Part shown: one piece after another, positions 1 to 9,491 of the stretch | Position numbering within the stretch: position 1 is the stretch's first letter | Layout of the letters: each line of letters begins with the position of its first letter | NCBI RefSeq assembly: GCF_001667265.1 | Contig: NZ_LZHW01000031.1 | Span: 124,001-188,000 of the forward strand | Length of the DNA: 64,000 nt | Direction of reading: 5' to 3' | From: Mycobacterium sp. ACS4331 | Lineage (GTDB): Bacteria > Actinomycetota > Actinomycetes > Mycobacteriales > Mycobacteriaceae | Made by a program: the position numbers and the translations under genes | Notes under the pieces: generated by a model | Database searches by the model: none | Seen by the model: the letters and a program-made list of their open reading frames with translations, nothing else | What the model was told of the DNA's origin: nothing

Positions 1-813
1 GTCTCACCAGGAATCGCTGCACGAATCTCGGCCGCGCTTGATGGCCGGGTGACGCCGATCAGTGGTCTGGTCGAAGGCCTCCGGTTGGTGAAGTCCGCGA
101 CCGAGATCGAATTGATCCGCCACGCATGCCGATTCACCGAGGCCGGGATGGCGGCCGCATTCGACGCCTCCCGGGTCGGGTCCACCGAGGACGACGTTGC
201 CGCCGCGCTCTATCACGCCATGATCTCGGCAGGCTCGTCCTACCCCAGCCTTGCGCCGTTCGTGGCCACCGGTCCCCGGACCGCGCAGCCACACGCGACG
301 TGGAGCGGGCGACCGATCCAGGAGGGCGACATGCTCTTCTACGAGCCGGGCGGCAGCGCAGGCCGGTACGGTGCCGGATTGATCCGCGTCGGTGTTGTCG
401 GCGAGGTTCCCCAGTCCATCCGTGCCACAGTCGATTCCGCGGTCGCCGTCGTGACCGACGCGCTCGAGGCGCTCATCGCCGCGATCCGGCCGGGAGTCAC
501 CGGGCAGGAGGTGCATCTGGCGAACCGCGACGTGATCAAGGGTGCCGGCTGGGGCGACATTCACCGCAACCGCAGCGGCTACTCGATCGGCGTGAGCTAC
601 CCGCCGGACTGGGGCGAGGGCCACATCTACAGCCTGCGGCACATGGAGACCCGGCCGCTCGAACCCGGCATGGTCTTCCACATCGTGCCCAACGTGATGA
701 TTCCGGATGTCGCCGGAATCGGTGTGTCGGAGACGGTCCTGGTGACCGAGACCGGCTGCGAAGCACTGACACAGTACCCCCGCGAGCTCATTCGCGTGGA
801 GCCCACCAAGTGA
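1..813 (+). CDS. Creatinase/ectoine-hydrolase-like M24 family hydrolase (5' end outside window)
   Basis: C-terminal catalytic part of an M24 pita-bread-fold protein; the frame is open to the left edge, so the N-terminal creatinase-type domain lies outside the window and about 270 codons are visible. The segment RSGYSIGVSYPPDWGEG followed by LEPGMVFHIVP is characteristic of the creatinase / ectoine hydrolase (DoeA/EutD) branch. The two Asp metal ligands of classical aminopeptidase P are not present at their expected places (LFYEPGG and GAGLIR instead), which argues against a plain dinuclear Xaa-Pro peptidase and for hydrolysis of a small C-N compound. It is followed 31 bases later by a RidA gene and then an aldehyde dehydrogenase, which fits a small catabolic operon for a nitrogenous substrate. 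Family assignment is firm; the substrate is inference. Confidence 0.85.
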   Translation, partial: VSPGIAARISAALDGRVTPISGLVEGLRLVKSATEIELIRHACRFTEAGMAAAFDASRVGSTEDDVAAALYHAMISAGSSYPSLAPFVATGPRTAQPHATWSGRPIQEGDMLFYEPGGSAGRYGAGLIRVGVVGEVPQSIRATVDSAVAVVTDALEALIAAIRPGVTGQEVHLANRDVIKGAGWGDIHRNRSGYSIGVSYPPDWGEGHIYSLRHMETRPLEPGMVFHIVPNVMIPDVAGIGVSETVLVTETGCEALTQYPRELIRVEPTK

Positions 814-844
814 CGGCGCGCCCGTCCGAGAAGAGGAGATTGAT

Positions 845-1306
845 GTGACCCCTGAACAGAAGCTGGCCGAACTCGGAATCGTCCTGCCGGAGTCCCCGCC
901 GGCCGTCGGCAACTATCTGTCCACGGTGCAGCACGGTGATCTGCTGTTCGTCTCGGGTCACGGTCCGTACCGCGATGGCGAGTACCTGTACCGGGGCAAG
1001 GTCGACAGCGAGGTCAGCGTCACCGACGCTCAGGCCGCCGCTCGGCTGACGATCATCAACGCCCTGGGCAGCGCGCGCGCCGCCCTGGGCACCCTGGACC
1101 GCGTCGTCCGCGTCGTCAAGCTCTTCGGCATGGTGAACAGCGACCCGCGGTTTGCCGCGCAGCCGAAGGTGATCGACGGCGCCTCCGATCTGTTGGCGGA
1201 GATCTTCGGCGACGCCGGCCTGCACACCCGCTCTGCGGTGGGTCTCGGTGCTCTGCCGATGGGGATCTCGGTCGAGATCGAGATGGTCCTGGCGGTCCGC
1301 GACTAG
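845..1306 (+). CDS. RidA/YjgF family enamine-imine deaminase-like protein
   Basis: A 153-residue member of the Rid (YjgF/YER057c/UK114) family, slightly longer than the usual 125-130 because of an N-terminal extension. Family features visible are LLFVSGHGPYRDGEY near residue 35, the QAAARLTIINALGSARAALG helix and VRVVKLFGMVN. Family members deaminate reactive enamine/imine intermediates released by PLP enzymes or bind small ligands. The start is GTG, preceded by AGGAG about 8 bases upstream. It sits between the M24 hydrolase and an aldehyde dehydrogenase on the same strand with short gaps, so it probably serves that pathway rather than general housekeeping. The classical Arg of active RidA is not obvious, so it may belong to a Rid subgroup of other activity. 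Confidence 0.88.
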   Translation: MTPEQKLAELGIVLPESPPAVGNYLSTVQHGDLLFVSGHGPYRDGEYLYRGKVDSEVSVTDAQAAARLTIINALGSARAALGTLDRVVRVVKLFGMVNSDPRFAAQPKVIDGASDLLAEIFGDAGLHTRSAVGLGALPMGISVEIEMVLAVRD

Positions 1307-1352
1307 TCGTCCGTCATCGACGGAGTCCACAACGAAAGGCAGGCGATCAACC

Positions 1353-2795
1353 ATGGCAGGGCCCGACCAGCAGATGTCCTACGGTCACTTCGTCAACGGC
1401 CACCACCTCATTCCGTCGGACGGCGAACGGACCGAGGTTCGGGCACCCGTGACCGGTGAGCTGATCGAGTCAGTCCCGGTTGGATCCGCTGATCAGGTGG
1501 ACGCGGCGGTGCGTGCTGCGCGGGGTGCGCTGCCGGCGTGGCGGGCGGCGGCACCAGCGGAACGCGCACGGTTGCTGCGACTCATCGGCGACGCTCTGAT
1601 CGAGCGGGCCGATGAGATCGCAGCCATCGAGTCCCGCAACGCCGGGAAACCGGTGGCCGACGCACGCGCGGAGGTGGTGGCCTCGGGCGACCTGTTCCAC
1701 TTCTACTCAGGAGTGGCGATGCAACGCTTCGGCCAGCAGGTCCCCATGCCCGACGGTGAGACGGTCGCGTACACCGTGCGCGAGCCCGTGGGAGTGGTGG
1801 CCGCGATCACGCCGTGGAACTATCCGCTGGTGATCGCGGCCGGCAAGGTCGCGGCGGCGCTCTGTGTCGGGTGCACCGTGGTGGTCAAACCGGCCCCCGA
1901 GACACCGCTCACCACCATTCTGCTGGCCCGCCTTGCCGACGAGGTGGGACTGCCTGCGGGCGTCCTCAACGTGGTCGCCGGTGACGATCGCACCGGGGCA
2001 GCACTTGCCGAGCACCGCGCGGTCGCGAAGATCACCTTCACCGGCTCGACCGCGGCCGGACGCGCCGTGGCGGGTGCGGCGGCACGGATCGGCCGGCCCG
2101 TGGTGATGGAGCTCGGCGGGAAGAGCCCCAACATCGTCTTCGACGACGTCGACATTCCGAAAGTTGTTGAACGCGTGTTGATGGCGGGTTTGGTCAACGG
2201 CGGTCAGGAATGCTGCGGCGGTGCCCGCATCCTGGTGCAGGAGACGATCTTCGACGAGTTCTGTGCCGCGGCCGCGGAGTGGCTGCAGGGGCTGCAGGTC
2301 GGTCCGGTCGGGGACCGGGAGTCTGACATCAACCCGATCATCTCCGAGCGTCAACGGCAGCGAGTCGCTGGTCTGGTGGAACGCGCCCTCGCCGACGGAG
2401 CCGAAGTCCTCGCCGTGAAGGCAGCCCCCGAGCAGGGCTACTTCTACCCGCCGACCATCCTGACCTCGGTGCATGAGGATATGGAGATCTGCCAGACCGA
2501 GATCTTCGGTCCGGTGTTGACCATCGACACGTTCACCGACGAGGACGATGCGATCGCGAAGGGAAACAACACCGACTACGGTCTGGCCGCCGGGGTCTGG
2601 ACCACGGACATCGGCCGGGCACTCAAGTGTGCCAACGGTTTGGAGGCCGGACGGATGTGGGTGAACAGCTACCTCTCCGAGACCCCCTCCGCGCCGTTCG
2701 GCGGGATGAAGGACAGTGGCTACGGCTCCGAGATCGGTGTCGAGGGCGCGCTGGAGTTCACTGCGACCAAGGCTGTCTACCTGCAGGGTCTCTAG
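1353..2795 (+). CDS. NAD(P)-dependent aldehyde dehydrogenase
   Basis: A 480-residue ALDH-superfamily enzyme oxidising an aldehyde to the acid with NAD(P)+. Visible landmarks are TPWNYPL (about residue 154), VVKPAPETPL, the nucleotide-binding FTGSTAAGR, the general-base Glu in VMELGGKSPN and the nucleophilic Cys in GGQECCGGARI (the first or second of the Cys pair), followed by EIFGPVL. The open frame begins 105 bases further upstream, inside the RidA gene, but the ATG at this position is preceded by a purine-rich AAAGGCAGG and gives the normal ALDH N-terminus. Most similar in pattern to the betaine-/aminobutyraldehyde dehydrogenase group. Third gene of the apparent M24-RidA-ALDH operon; likely oxidises an amino-aldehyde formed downstream of the hydrolase (inference). 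Confidence 0.92.
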   Translation: MAGPDQQMSYGHFVNGHHLIPSDGERTEVRAPVTGELIESVPVGSADQVDAAVRAARGALPAWRAAAPAERARLLRLIGDALIERADEIAAIESRNAGKPVADARAEVVASGDLFHFYSGVAMQRFGQQVPMPDGETVAYTVREPVGVVAAITPWNYPLVIAAGKVAAALCVGCTVVVKPAPETPLTTILLARLADEVGLPAGVLNVVAGDDRTGAALAEHRAVAKITFTGSTAAGRAVAGAAARIGRPVVMELGGKSPNIVFDDVDIPKVVERVLMAGLVNGGQECCGGARILVQETIFDEFCAAAAEWLQGLQVGPVGDRESDINPIISERQRQRVAGLVERALADGAEVLAVKAAPEQGYFYPPTILTSVHEDMEICQTEIFGPVLTIDTFTDEDDAIAKGNNTDYGLAAGVWTTDIGRALKCANGLEAGRMWVNSYLSETPSAPFGGMKDSGYGSEIGVEGALEFTATKAVYLQGL

Positions 2796-2925
2796 CGGGA
2801 CCGGGACTGCCCGTCCGCAGGGTGTGCGCTGACCTGACGGAACCCCGCGGTTTCGAGGTTACCGACGGGTACGCAGGACTAGGCTGCGGAACGCAGGTGG
2901 TGTAACCGCAGGTGAGGCGAAGGTC

Positions 2926-4761
2926 ATGGGGCACTACAAGAGCAACGTGCGTGATCTCGAGTTCAACCTCTTCGAGGTGCTCGATCTGGAGAAGGTGCTG
3001 GCGACCGGAGAGTTCGGGGACCTCGACGGGCCGTCGGTCCGCGAGATGTTGGCCGAGGCGGCCCGCCTGGCCGAGGGTCCCCTCGCGGAGTCGTTCGCCG
3101 AGGCCGATCGGCACCCGCCGACGTTCGACCCCGACACCCACGTCGTCACGCTTCCCGAGGCGTTCAAGACCTCGTTCCGCGCGTGGCAGCAGGGGGAGTG
3201 GTTCCGCATCGGGCTGTCGGAGGAGGTCGGCGGCGTGCCCGCGCCCGCCATGGTGGCCTGGGCCGTCAACGAGCTGCCGCTCGGTGCGCAGCCGGCTGCG
3301 TTCATGTACCTGGCCGGGCCCATCCTGGCCAACATCCTGTACCAGATCGGCAACGAGCAGCAGAAGCATTGGGCCGCACTGGCGAGCGAGCGCAATTGGG
3401 GTGCCACCATGGTGCTCACCGAACCCGACGCCGGCTCGGATGTCGGTGCTGGGCGCACGAAGGCGGTCGAACAGCCCGATGGCACTTGGCATCTCGACGG
3501 TGTGAAGCGCTTCATCACCTCCGGTGACTCCGACGATCTGTTCGAGAACATCATGCATGTGGTGCTGGCGCGGCCCGAGGGTGCGGGGCCCGGCACCAAG
3601 GGGCTGAGCCTGTTCTTCGTCCCCAAGTACCTGCCGGACCCCGAGACCGGTGAACCGGGTGAGCGCAACGGTGTGTTCGTCACGGGGCTGGAACACAAGA
3701 TGGGTCTCAAGGTGTCCGCGACGTGCGAGCTGACGTTCGGGCAGCACGGCACCCCAGCGGTCGGATATCTGGTCGGCGACGTCCACAACGGCATCGCGCA
3801 GATGTTCAAGGTGATCGAGTACGCGCGAATGATGGTGGGCACCAAGGCCATCGCGACGCTGTCGACGGGTTACCTGAATGCCCTGGACTATGCCAAGACC
3901 CGGGTACAGGGTGCCGATCTCACCCAGATGACGGACAAGACCGCTCCGCGGGTCACCATCCTGCACCACCCCGACGTGCGTCGGGCACTGCTGGTGCAGA
4001 AGTCCTATGCCGAGGGTCTGCGGGCGCTGTACCTGTACACCGCCGCCCACCAGGATCCCGTGGCCGCGGCCATCGTCTCCGGCGCGGACGCGGACATGGC
4101 GCACCGGGTGAACGATCTGCTGCTGCCGATCGTCAAGGGCGTCGGGTCCGAGCGTGCCTATCAGTGCCTGACGGAGTCGTTGCAGACGTTCGGGGGATCG
4201 GGTTTCCTGCAGGACTATCCGATCGAGCAGTACATTCGCGATGCCAAGATCGATTCCCTGTACGAGGGCACGACGGCGATTCAGGCGCAGGACTTCATCT
4301 TCCGCAAGATCGCCCGCGACCAGGGGCGTGCGCTGGCGCATGTGTCGAGTCAGATCCAGGGGTTTCTGGATCGCGAGTCTGCGCGCCCCGAGCTCGCGCG
4401 TGGGCGGGAACTGCTTGCGGCCGCGTTCGGCGATCTGCAGGCGATGGTGGGCGCCATGATCGGCTATCTGTCCGGTTCCCAACAGGATTCCCGCCAGCTC
4501 TACCGGCTCGGTCTTGAGTCGGTGCGCTTCCTGCTGGCCGTCGGCGACGTCTTCATCGGCTGGCTGCTGTTGCATCAGGCAGAGGTGGCGCTCGAGGCAT
4601 TGGATGCCAGTCCGTCGGACAGGGATCGCGCGTACTACACCGGCAAGGTCACCACGGCGACGTTCTTCGCGGAGTCGGTGCTTCCCCGGCTGAGCTCGGA
4701 TCGGGCCGTGGTGGAGTCGGTCAGCCTCGACGCGATGGACCTGCCCGAGGACTCGTTCTAG
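2926..4761 (+). CDS. Acyl-CoA dehydrogenase, FadE5-like
   Basis: A 611-residue acyl-CoA dehydrogenase of the long FadE5 type: N-terminal helical domain, central beta domain with [13 protein letters not shown] (FAD/substrate contact), C-terminal helical domain with the catalytic Glu in [16 protein letters not shown], and an extra C-terminal helical domain of about 150 residues that ordinary 380-residue members lack. The length and the opening [19 protein letters not shown] match mycobacterial FadE5 closely, though N-terminal residues 20-110 diverge enough that it may be a paralogue. It catalyses the FAD-dependent alpha,beta-dehydrogenation of fatty acyl-CoAs in beta-oxidation. The 130-base gap after the aldehyde dehydrogenase suggests a separate transcription unit; the ribosome-binding site is a weak GGCGAAGG. 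Confidence 0.93.
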   Translation: MGHYKSNVRDLEFNLFEVLDLEKVLATGEFGDLDGPSVREMLAEAARLAEGPLAESFAEADRHPPTFDPDTHVVTLPEAFKTSFRAWQQGEWFRIGLSEEVGGVPAPAMVAWAVNELPLGAQPAAFMYLAGPILANILYQIGNEQQKHWAALASERNWGATMVLTEPDAGSDVGAGRTKAVEQPDGTWHLDGVKRFITSGDSDDLFENIMHVVLARPEGAGPGTKGLSLFFVPKYLPDPETGEPGERNGVFVTGLEHKMGLKVSATCELTFGQHGTPAVGYLVGDVHNGIAQMFKVIEYARMMVGTKAIATLSTGYLNALDYAKTRVQGADLTQMTDKTAPRVTILHHPDVRRALLVQKSYAEGLRALYLYTAAHQDPVAAAIVSGADADMAHRVNDLLLPIVKGVGSERAYQCLTESLQTFGGSGFLQDYPIEQYIRDAKIDSLYEGTTAIQAQDFIFRKIARDQGRALAHVSSQIQGFLDRESARPELARGRELLAAAFGDLQAMVGAMIGYLSGSQQDSRQLYRLGLESVRFLLAVGDVFIGWLLLHQAEVALEALDASPSDRDRAYYTGKVTTATFFAESVLPRLSSDRAVVESVSLDAMDLPEDSF

Positions 4762-4912
4762 CCGAGCGCCTCCGTCGACGACTCCGTAACCCTGACCCCG
4801 AACCGCTGCGAACCGGAACCGGCCGCGGTTAGCCTCGAGGGCGGGGGTCTGTTTCCCCGGCGCAGCCCGCGACCCACGGCGACTCGACGGCCCCCGGCGC
4901 AGAGGAGACGCC

Positions 4913-6097
4913 ATGCTCGGAGACGCCGACATGACCGAAGCCGACAGCACGTGGATGCTCGACACGCTGCTGAGACTGTTGCAGACGCCCAGCCCGACGG
5001 GGCGCACCGATGCGGTGATGCGGATGATCGGCGAGATCTTCGAAGGTTTCGGCCTGTCGTTCTCGCTGACCCGGCGAGGGGCGCTGATCGTCGAACTCCC
5101 AGGAGCGTCGGCGACCACCGACCGGGCCCTGGTCGTGCACGCGGACACCACCGGCTGCATGGTGAAGGGACTCAAGGACAACGGCCGGCTCGAATTGATT
5201 CCCGTCGGCACCTTCTCCGCGCGATTCGCCGCCGGCGCGCAGGTGCGGATCCTCACCGAGGACGCCGACGCGTTCATCACCGGAACCATCCTGCCGCTCA
5301 AGGCCAGCGGCCACGCCTTCGGCGACGAGGTGGACACCCAGGCCACCGACTGGGACCACGTCGAAGTCCGCGTCGACCGCAGGGTGTCCTGCCGCGACGA
5401 CCTGATCCGGTTGGGCATCCAGATCGGTGACTATGCGCCGCTGATGGCCAACCCGGTGCTGACCGAGGACGGTTTCGTCGTGTCGCGCCACCTCGACGAC
5501 AAGGCCGGCGTCGCCGTCGTGCTCACACTGATGAAGAACCTCACCGAGAATCCCGTTGAGCTGCCGCACCGCACCGCGGTCATGGTGACCATCTCTGAGG
5601 AGGTCGGGCACGGAGCGAGCACCGGTCTGCCCCCGGACATCGCGGAGATGGTCACGGTGGACAACGCGGTGTGCGCCCCCGGGCAGAACTCTCGGGAGGA
5701 CACCGTGACGATCCCGATGTCTGATCTGCACGGCCCCTACGACTATCACCTGACCAGGAAGCTGTGCAGGCTCGCCGAGGAGCACCACATCCCCTACACC
5801 CGTGACGTGTTCCGGTACTACCGTTCCGATGCCGCTGCGGCCATCGAGGCCGGCGCCAACACCAGGGCCGCCCTGGTCGGATTCGGCGTCGACGGCAGCC
5901 ACGGATGGGAGAGAACCCATATCGAGTCGATGCGGGCCACCTACAGTCTGTTGCGCGCGTGGATCCGTTCGCCGCTGACGTTCGCCGAATGGGATGCGCA
6001 CGTCTCGGGTGCCGGTGCGCTGGAGGACTTCCCGTCGTCGCACCAACCCGCGCCTCGCGAGGAATGGGTTCCGCTGTCGCGCAGCGACAGTCATTGA
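4913..6097 (+). CDS. Peptidase M42-family hydrolase (NAGGN-trio type)
   Basis: A 394-residue M42-fold hydrolase with a two-metal site: VVHADTTG (His ligand and the Asp two residues on), HLDDKAGVAVV (bridging Asp), TISEEVGHGAS (catalytic and ligand Glu) and a late GSHGWERTH (His). This matches the M42 subfamily usually found beside N-acetylglutaminylglutamine amide (NAGGN) osmolyte biosynthesis genes, but neither the amidotransferase nor the acetyltransferase partner is in this window, so here it stands alone and its substrate is unclear. ATG chosen because GAGGAG lies 6-7 bases upstream; a second in-frame ATG follows six codons later. It is preceded by about 150 bases without a gene, so it probably has its own promoter. 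Confidence 0.85.
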   Translation: MLGDADMTEADSTWMLDTLLRLLQTPSPTGRTDAVMRMIGEIFEGFGLSFSLTRRGALIVELPGASATTDRALVVHADTTGCMVKGLKDNGRLELIPVGTFSARFAAGAQVRILTEDADAFITGTILPLKASGHAFGDEVDTQATDWDHVEVRVDRRVSCRDDLIRLGIQIGDYAPLMANPVLTEDGFVVSRHLDDKAGVAVVLTLMKNLTENPVELPHRTAVMVTISEEVGHGASTGLPPDIAEMVTVDNAVCAPGQNSREDTVTIPMSDLHGPYDYHLTRKLCRLAEEHHIPYTRDVFRYYRSDAAAAIEAGANTRAALVGFGVDGSHGWERTHIESMRATYSLLRAWIRSPLTFAEWDAHVSGAGALEDFPSSHQPAPREEWVPLSRSDSH

Positions 6098-6228
6098 GCT
6101 ACGTGTCGGTGGGCGGCAGGATTGAAACGTCATTGTTTCGTGTGTGGTCCGGGCCGGTTCGACAATGCCACGCTGGAGCGGGAGCGGCTCCGCTTATCTG
6201 AGCCGACAGTCTGAGTCAGGAGCACCGC

Positions 6229-6657
6229 ATGGCCGACAATCGTCTGAGCGAAAAATTCGATGCACTCGCCGAAAAGGCGAAGGAATCAGCGAGCAGACTC
6301 AAGGCCTCCGCGGGCCAGGAGAAGGCAGAACTGAAGGCGGACGCCGCCGCTGCGCGCGAACGTGCCGCGTCGGCCGCGGAGCACGTCAAGGAGAAGGCCG
6401 ACGACGCCGGAGAAAGGATCTCGTCGCAGTGGGCAGAACTCCGCAGCCAATGGAAGGCCCACATCGACAAGGTCCGGTCAAACATCGAGCAGAAGAAGGA
6501 GGAACACGACGCGAAGGCCGCCGAACGGCACGCAGAGGACGCTGAGGCGTACGCGCTGTCCGCCATCTGGTTCGCCGACAGTGCCGTCGAGGAGGCCGCG
6601 GCGGCCTGCCTCGACGCTGCCACCGCTCGTGCGGAGGCCGACGCGCTCAATTCCTGA
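6229..6657 (+). CDS. Ala/Glu/Lys-rich coiled-coil protein of unknown function
   Basis: A 142-residue, highly charged protein that is almost entirely helical by composition: residues 1-110 are dominated by A, E, K and R with heptad-like spacing (for example EKAKESASRLKASAGQEKAE), followed by a less charged alanine-rich C-terminus (SAIWFADSAVEEAAAACLDA). No signal peptide or catalytic motif is visible. A good ribosome-binding site (CAGGAG, about 7 bases before ATG) supports the start. The pattern resembles small mycobacterial coiled-coil proteins of the apolipoprotein- or heparin-binding-hemagglutinin-like sort, but it lacks a clear lysine-rich tail and I do not assign it to that family. It stands alone between the M42 hydrolase and a convergent amidotransferase gene. 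Confidence 0.8.
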   Translation: MADNRLSEKFDALAEKAKESASRLKASAGQEKAELKADAAAARERAASAAEHVKEKADDAGERISSQWAELRSQWKAHIDKVRSNIEQKKEEHDAKAAERHAEDAEAYALSAIWFADSAVEEAAAACLDAATARAEADALNS

Positions 6658-6699
6658 CGACGGTCTGCCCGGCGATGGGCAATGCTGTCGACGCCTGCG

Positions 6700-7557
6700 T
6701 CAGGCTGGCGGGTGTTGTGCCTGCACCGTGGTGGGACTGAGGTCGGACATCGTGAGCAGGTGACGCGGTGGGTCGGGCAACACCGTGCGACCAGTGATGG
6801 TCAGGTCGGCGCCCACGTGGACCAACTCGCCGGATTTCACCATGCGCCAAGGTCCTTCGTCCATCGGTTCAGTGGCGAAGACCACCGCGGGCGCGTCGTG
6901 CAGGTGGGGACTGTCCGCCGTTATTCGTGTGCTGTGCATGGCGAATTCGCCCTGACCGCCGGCGGTCCGGTCGAGCAGGTGGAGCTCGTGGGTGTCGGGA
7001 TAGCGCAGCGCCCACAGGTCGGTCTTGGTGGCCAGCAGAATGTTGACCGCGTAAATCGGGACGCTTTCGGCCAGCCAGTGCAGTGCCTCCTCCAACCCCG
7101 CGCCCACATCGCCGTCCTGGCCGCGGATCGATGCCGTGATCAGCGCGAAGACGCGCTCGGAGTCGGTGTCGCCGCGGACCAGGTCTGCGCCGCCGAGTTG
7201 CCTGAGCCGGGCGTCGAGGAGGTCGAGGCCCTCGACCACGCCGTTGTGGGCGAAGATCCGGCCGTCCTGGAGGAACGGATGGGTGTTCACGTCCTTGGCC
7301 GGGCCGGTGGTGGCGTAGCGGACGTGAGCGATGAACGTCGTCCCCGACATCTCACGGGCTTCGGTCGCGAAGGCGATGTCGCGCCACGCGGCGATCGGCT
7401 GCTTGCGCACCACCGGCTGCCCATCGGACCCGAACACTCCCAGGCCCGTGCCGTCAGGGTTGCGCCTGCTCTGCGCGGCCAGGCTGTCCGGCGCGTCCAG
7501 GAGCCAGAACGTCGCGGTGACGGGTCGGCCGGCGTGCAAGCCGAACAGACGGCACAT
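6700..7557 (-). CDS. Class II glutamine amidotransferase (YafJ/Gat family)
   Basis: A 285-residue class II (Ntn) amidotransferase-fold protein. The start was moved 12 bases inside the longest frame because the catalytic Cys must be residue 2: the chosen ATG gives MCRLFGL. Other family landmarks are RNPDGTGLG, FIAHVRYATTG, THPF and FAHNGVVEG, and a later GDTDSERVF. Such stand-alone glutaminase domains probably transfer glutamine-derived ammonia to an unidentified partner or hydrolyse gamma-glutamyl amides. It is convergent with the preceding coiled-coil gene and downstream of a gap of about 550 bases; nothing nearby identifies a partner synthetase. Confidence 0.9.
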   Translation of the reverse strand: MCRLFGLHAGRPVTATFWLLDAPDSLAAQSRRNPDGTGLGVFGSDGQPVVRKQPIAAWRDIAFATEAREMSGTTFIAHVRYATTGPAKDVNTHPFLQDGRIFAHNGVVEGLDLLDARLRQLGGADLVRGDTDSERVFALITASIRGQDGDVGAGLEEALHWLAESVPIYAVNILLATKTDLWALRYPDTHELHLLDRTAGGQGEFAMHSTRITADSPHLHDAPAVVFATEPMDEGPWRMVKSGELVHVGADLTITGRTVLPDPPRHLLTMSDLSPTTVQAQHPPA

Positions 7558-8057
7558 CAGTTCACCCACCCCGCCTCGCGCGACGCGCGGGCGTGCGAAC
7601 CAGTCATGGGGTCTGTCTTACACCGGTGAATGCGTGGGCGTGGAGATTCGGCCGCACCGTCATCGGGCACTGTTTCCGCCAGGGTGGGCTGAGACTGCTC
7701 GGCCGCCATCGGGATGGTTGGTGCTCTGCAATCCCGGGGTCCGGCCCTGGGCTCCGGCCCGGGTCCGGTCTGCGTTCGGTGTTGCGTCACGGGGGTTCGG
7801 TCCATCGGACAGCCGAACGGTTCTGTCCGGGGCGACGCTCCCTCGCCAACCGGCGGTGCGTCCGCTGTCCTTGTGTCAGGCGGGACGGCGCCGCGTTCGT
7901 TCCCTTCCGCCAATTGGGCTGCGCGCACTGCCTTTCCGGGCAGCGGTGGGCCGAGGCCGTATGCACCGTTCTTCCGACCCCGGCCGGCCAGCTGGGGTCG
8001 GGGCCTGCGCCTGCCGGACTTCATCGCCTCCAGGTCCGCGTCGAACGCGCACCGTGT
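7558..8057. other. Intergenic stretch of about 500 bases, no gene recognised
   Basis: Between the amidotransferase start and the putative terminator of the DUF222 gene there is about 500 bases of GC-rich DNA. Several open frames cross it on both strands, but they have arginine/proline-rich compositions typical of non-coding frames in this genome, no convincing ribosome-binding sites and no recognisable domain. It must hold the promoter of the leftward amidotransferase gene; I could not single out a -10 element. Confidence 0.5.
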
Positions 8058-8087
8058 CCCTCCCGCCGGACTGTTCCGCCGGGAGGG
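8058..8087 (-). terminator. Hairpin downstream of the DUF222/HNH gene
   Basis: An 8-bp stem CCCTCCCG / CGGGAGGG extended, after a C-C mismatch, by a further CGG/CCG pair around a 6-base ACTGTT loop. It lies 22-51 bases past the stop codon of the leftward DUF222 gene. There is no U-tract, but tail-less hairpins are common at mycobacterial 3' ends, so a terminator is the simplest reading. Confidence 0.5.
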
Positions 8088-8108
8088 GGCGCCCGCACCA
8101 ACCTCGCC

Positions 8109-9491
8109 TCAGACGGGGTCGGGTGGGTCGGGGCCGCCTGGGTTGTCCTCCGGATCGCGGGGTGCGAGGAGGTTTTCGGGGTGGTGGTAGTCATTCACCC
8201 GTGGTCCACCATTGTCCAGATGCGGCGGCGGAATCCATTCACACCGCCCGCGGCGCATGCGGGTCTGCCATTTGGTGGGGCCGACTTTGCGGTTGTCGGG
8301 CCCGCACGCCAAAGCCAACTCATCGATGTTGGTTTCTCCGCCCTGGCCCCAGTCCTGGACGGCGTGGTGAACTTGGGATTGGTAGGCCGAGGCGGTGCAT
8401 CCCGGTGCGGTGCAGCCCCGATCTCGGGCGTGCAGCACGATCCGCTGGGCGGGGGTGGCGATCCGCTTGGCCCGCCCCAGATACAGGGCCTGGCCGTCGT
8501 CATCGAACACCGACAGGTAGTGGAAGGCGTGGGAGGCCATCCGGATGAGGTCGCGCATCGGCAACAGCGATCCACCGGCGGTGATCCCGAACCCCGCCCC
8601 CGAGGCGAGTTCCTTCAAGGTGGTGGAGACGATGACGGTCACCGGTAGGCCGTTGAGCTTGCCCAACTTCTTCGAGGCCAGCAGCATGCGGCCGGCGGCG
8701 ACCAGCGCGTCGTGCTGGCGTTGGGCTGTGGTGCGCTGATCAGCCTGGATCTGCTCCTCCGACGGCCGCCCCGACACACACGGATTCTCATCGTCGGGGT
8801 TGCACATCCCGGGGGCGGCCTTCGTCGCCATCACCGGCTCCCAGACCGCCCACGCTTCCGGGGTGAGGTGTCCACTGACTCGGATGAGTCCGTCCGGACC
8901 CTGCTTGCCGAAGGTGATACCGCGGCGGCGTTGGATGTCGGCGTCATTGAACGACCCGTCGGGATCCAGCCACAACAGCATCCGCTCCAGTGCGGCCCGA
9001 AGCTCGGGCACACCCATCGTGGCGGCGTGCTCGGCGGCCAACCGCTCCGCCTCCACCCGAGCACTCAGATCGACGTGGTCGGGCAGTGCTTTGAAGAACT
9101 TCCGGATCCTGTCCACGTGGGCGGGTCCGACCCGGCCCTCGGCCACACCGGCGGCGACGTTCGGCAGCACCGGTTCCAGCACCTCGCCGGTCATCGCCCG
9201 TCGTGGTCCCAGGACTTCGGCGTCGGCGACGCGTAGGCGGGCCTCCTCGGCCGGGATCCGCAGCCGATGCGTCAGGACCTTGGCGACCTTGTCGCCACCC
9301 AACTCGTCGGGCCCGCACTCCTGCAGCCGGGTGATGAGTTTGTGGTCGACAGCCGCATCAGCCCACGCGACCTTCTGGAGGCGTTCCATCACGGTCAGCA
9401 CCTGCGTGGCGGAGAGGTCATCGACGGACGCGGCGGCCAGGCGGGCGTGGACAGCCTCAAGCTCAGAGAGCAGGGCGGCCACTGACGTCAT
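8109..9491 (-). CDS. 13E12-family DUF222 / HNH endonuclease domain protein
   Basis: A 460-residue protein with the N-terminal DUF222 helical domain (residues 1 to about 330) and a C-terminal HNH-like module containing CTAPGCTASAYQSQVHH and then TNIDELALACGPDNRKV. These proteins are repeated many times in mycobacterial genomes (the 13E12 repeat family) and are suspected mobile or recombination-associated nucleases. The first Cys pair, HH and the Asn of the HNH core are visible; the position usually holding the last His reads Asn (GPDNR), so nuclease activity is uncertain. The C-terminal tail is proline/acid-rich. Divergent from aceA, with about 195 bases between the two starts. Confidence 0.92.
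   Translation of the reverse strand: MTSVAALLSELEAVHARLAAASVDDLSATQVLTVMERLQKVAWADAAVDHKLITRLQECGPDELGGDKVAKVLTHRLRIPAEEARLRVADAEVLGPRRAMTGEVLEPVLPNVAAGVAEGRVGPAHVDRIRKFFKALPDHVDLSARVEAERLAAEHAATMGVPELRAALERMLLWLDPDGSFNDADIQRRRGITFGKQGPDGLIRVSGHLTPEAWAVWEPVMATKAAPGMCNPDDENPCVSGRPSEEQIQADQRTTAQRQHDALVAAGRMLLASKKLGKLNGLPVTVIVSTTLKELASGAGFGITAGGSLLPMRDLIRMASHAFHYLSVFDDDGQALYLGRAKRIATPAQRIVLHARDRGCTAPGCTASAYQSQVHHAVQDWGQGGETNIDELALACGPDNRKVGPTKWQTRMRRGRCEWIPPPHLDNGGPRVNDYHHPENLLAPRDPEDNPGGPDPPDPV

Noticed and set aside
2758..5418. An 886-codon open frame on the minus strand across the FadE5-like and M42 genes
   Set aside because: It is an antisense shadow produced by GC-rich third positions; its translation is rich in Arg/Ser/Pro with no domain, whereas the plus-strand genes are clear family members.
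7593..8648. A 351-codon plus-strand frame crossing the 7.6-8.6 kb gap
   Set aside because: Half of it is antisense to the DUF222 gene and the rest has no ribosome-binding site or domain.
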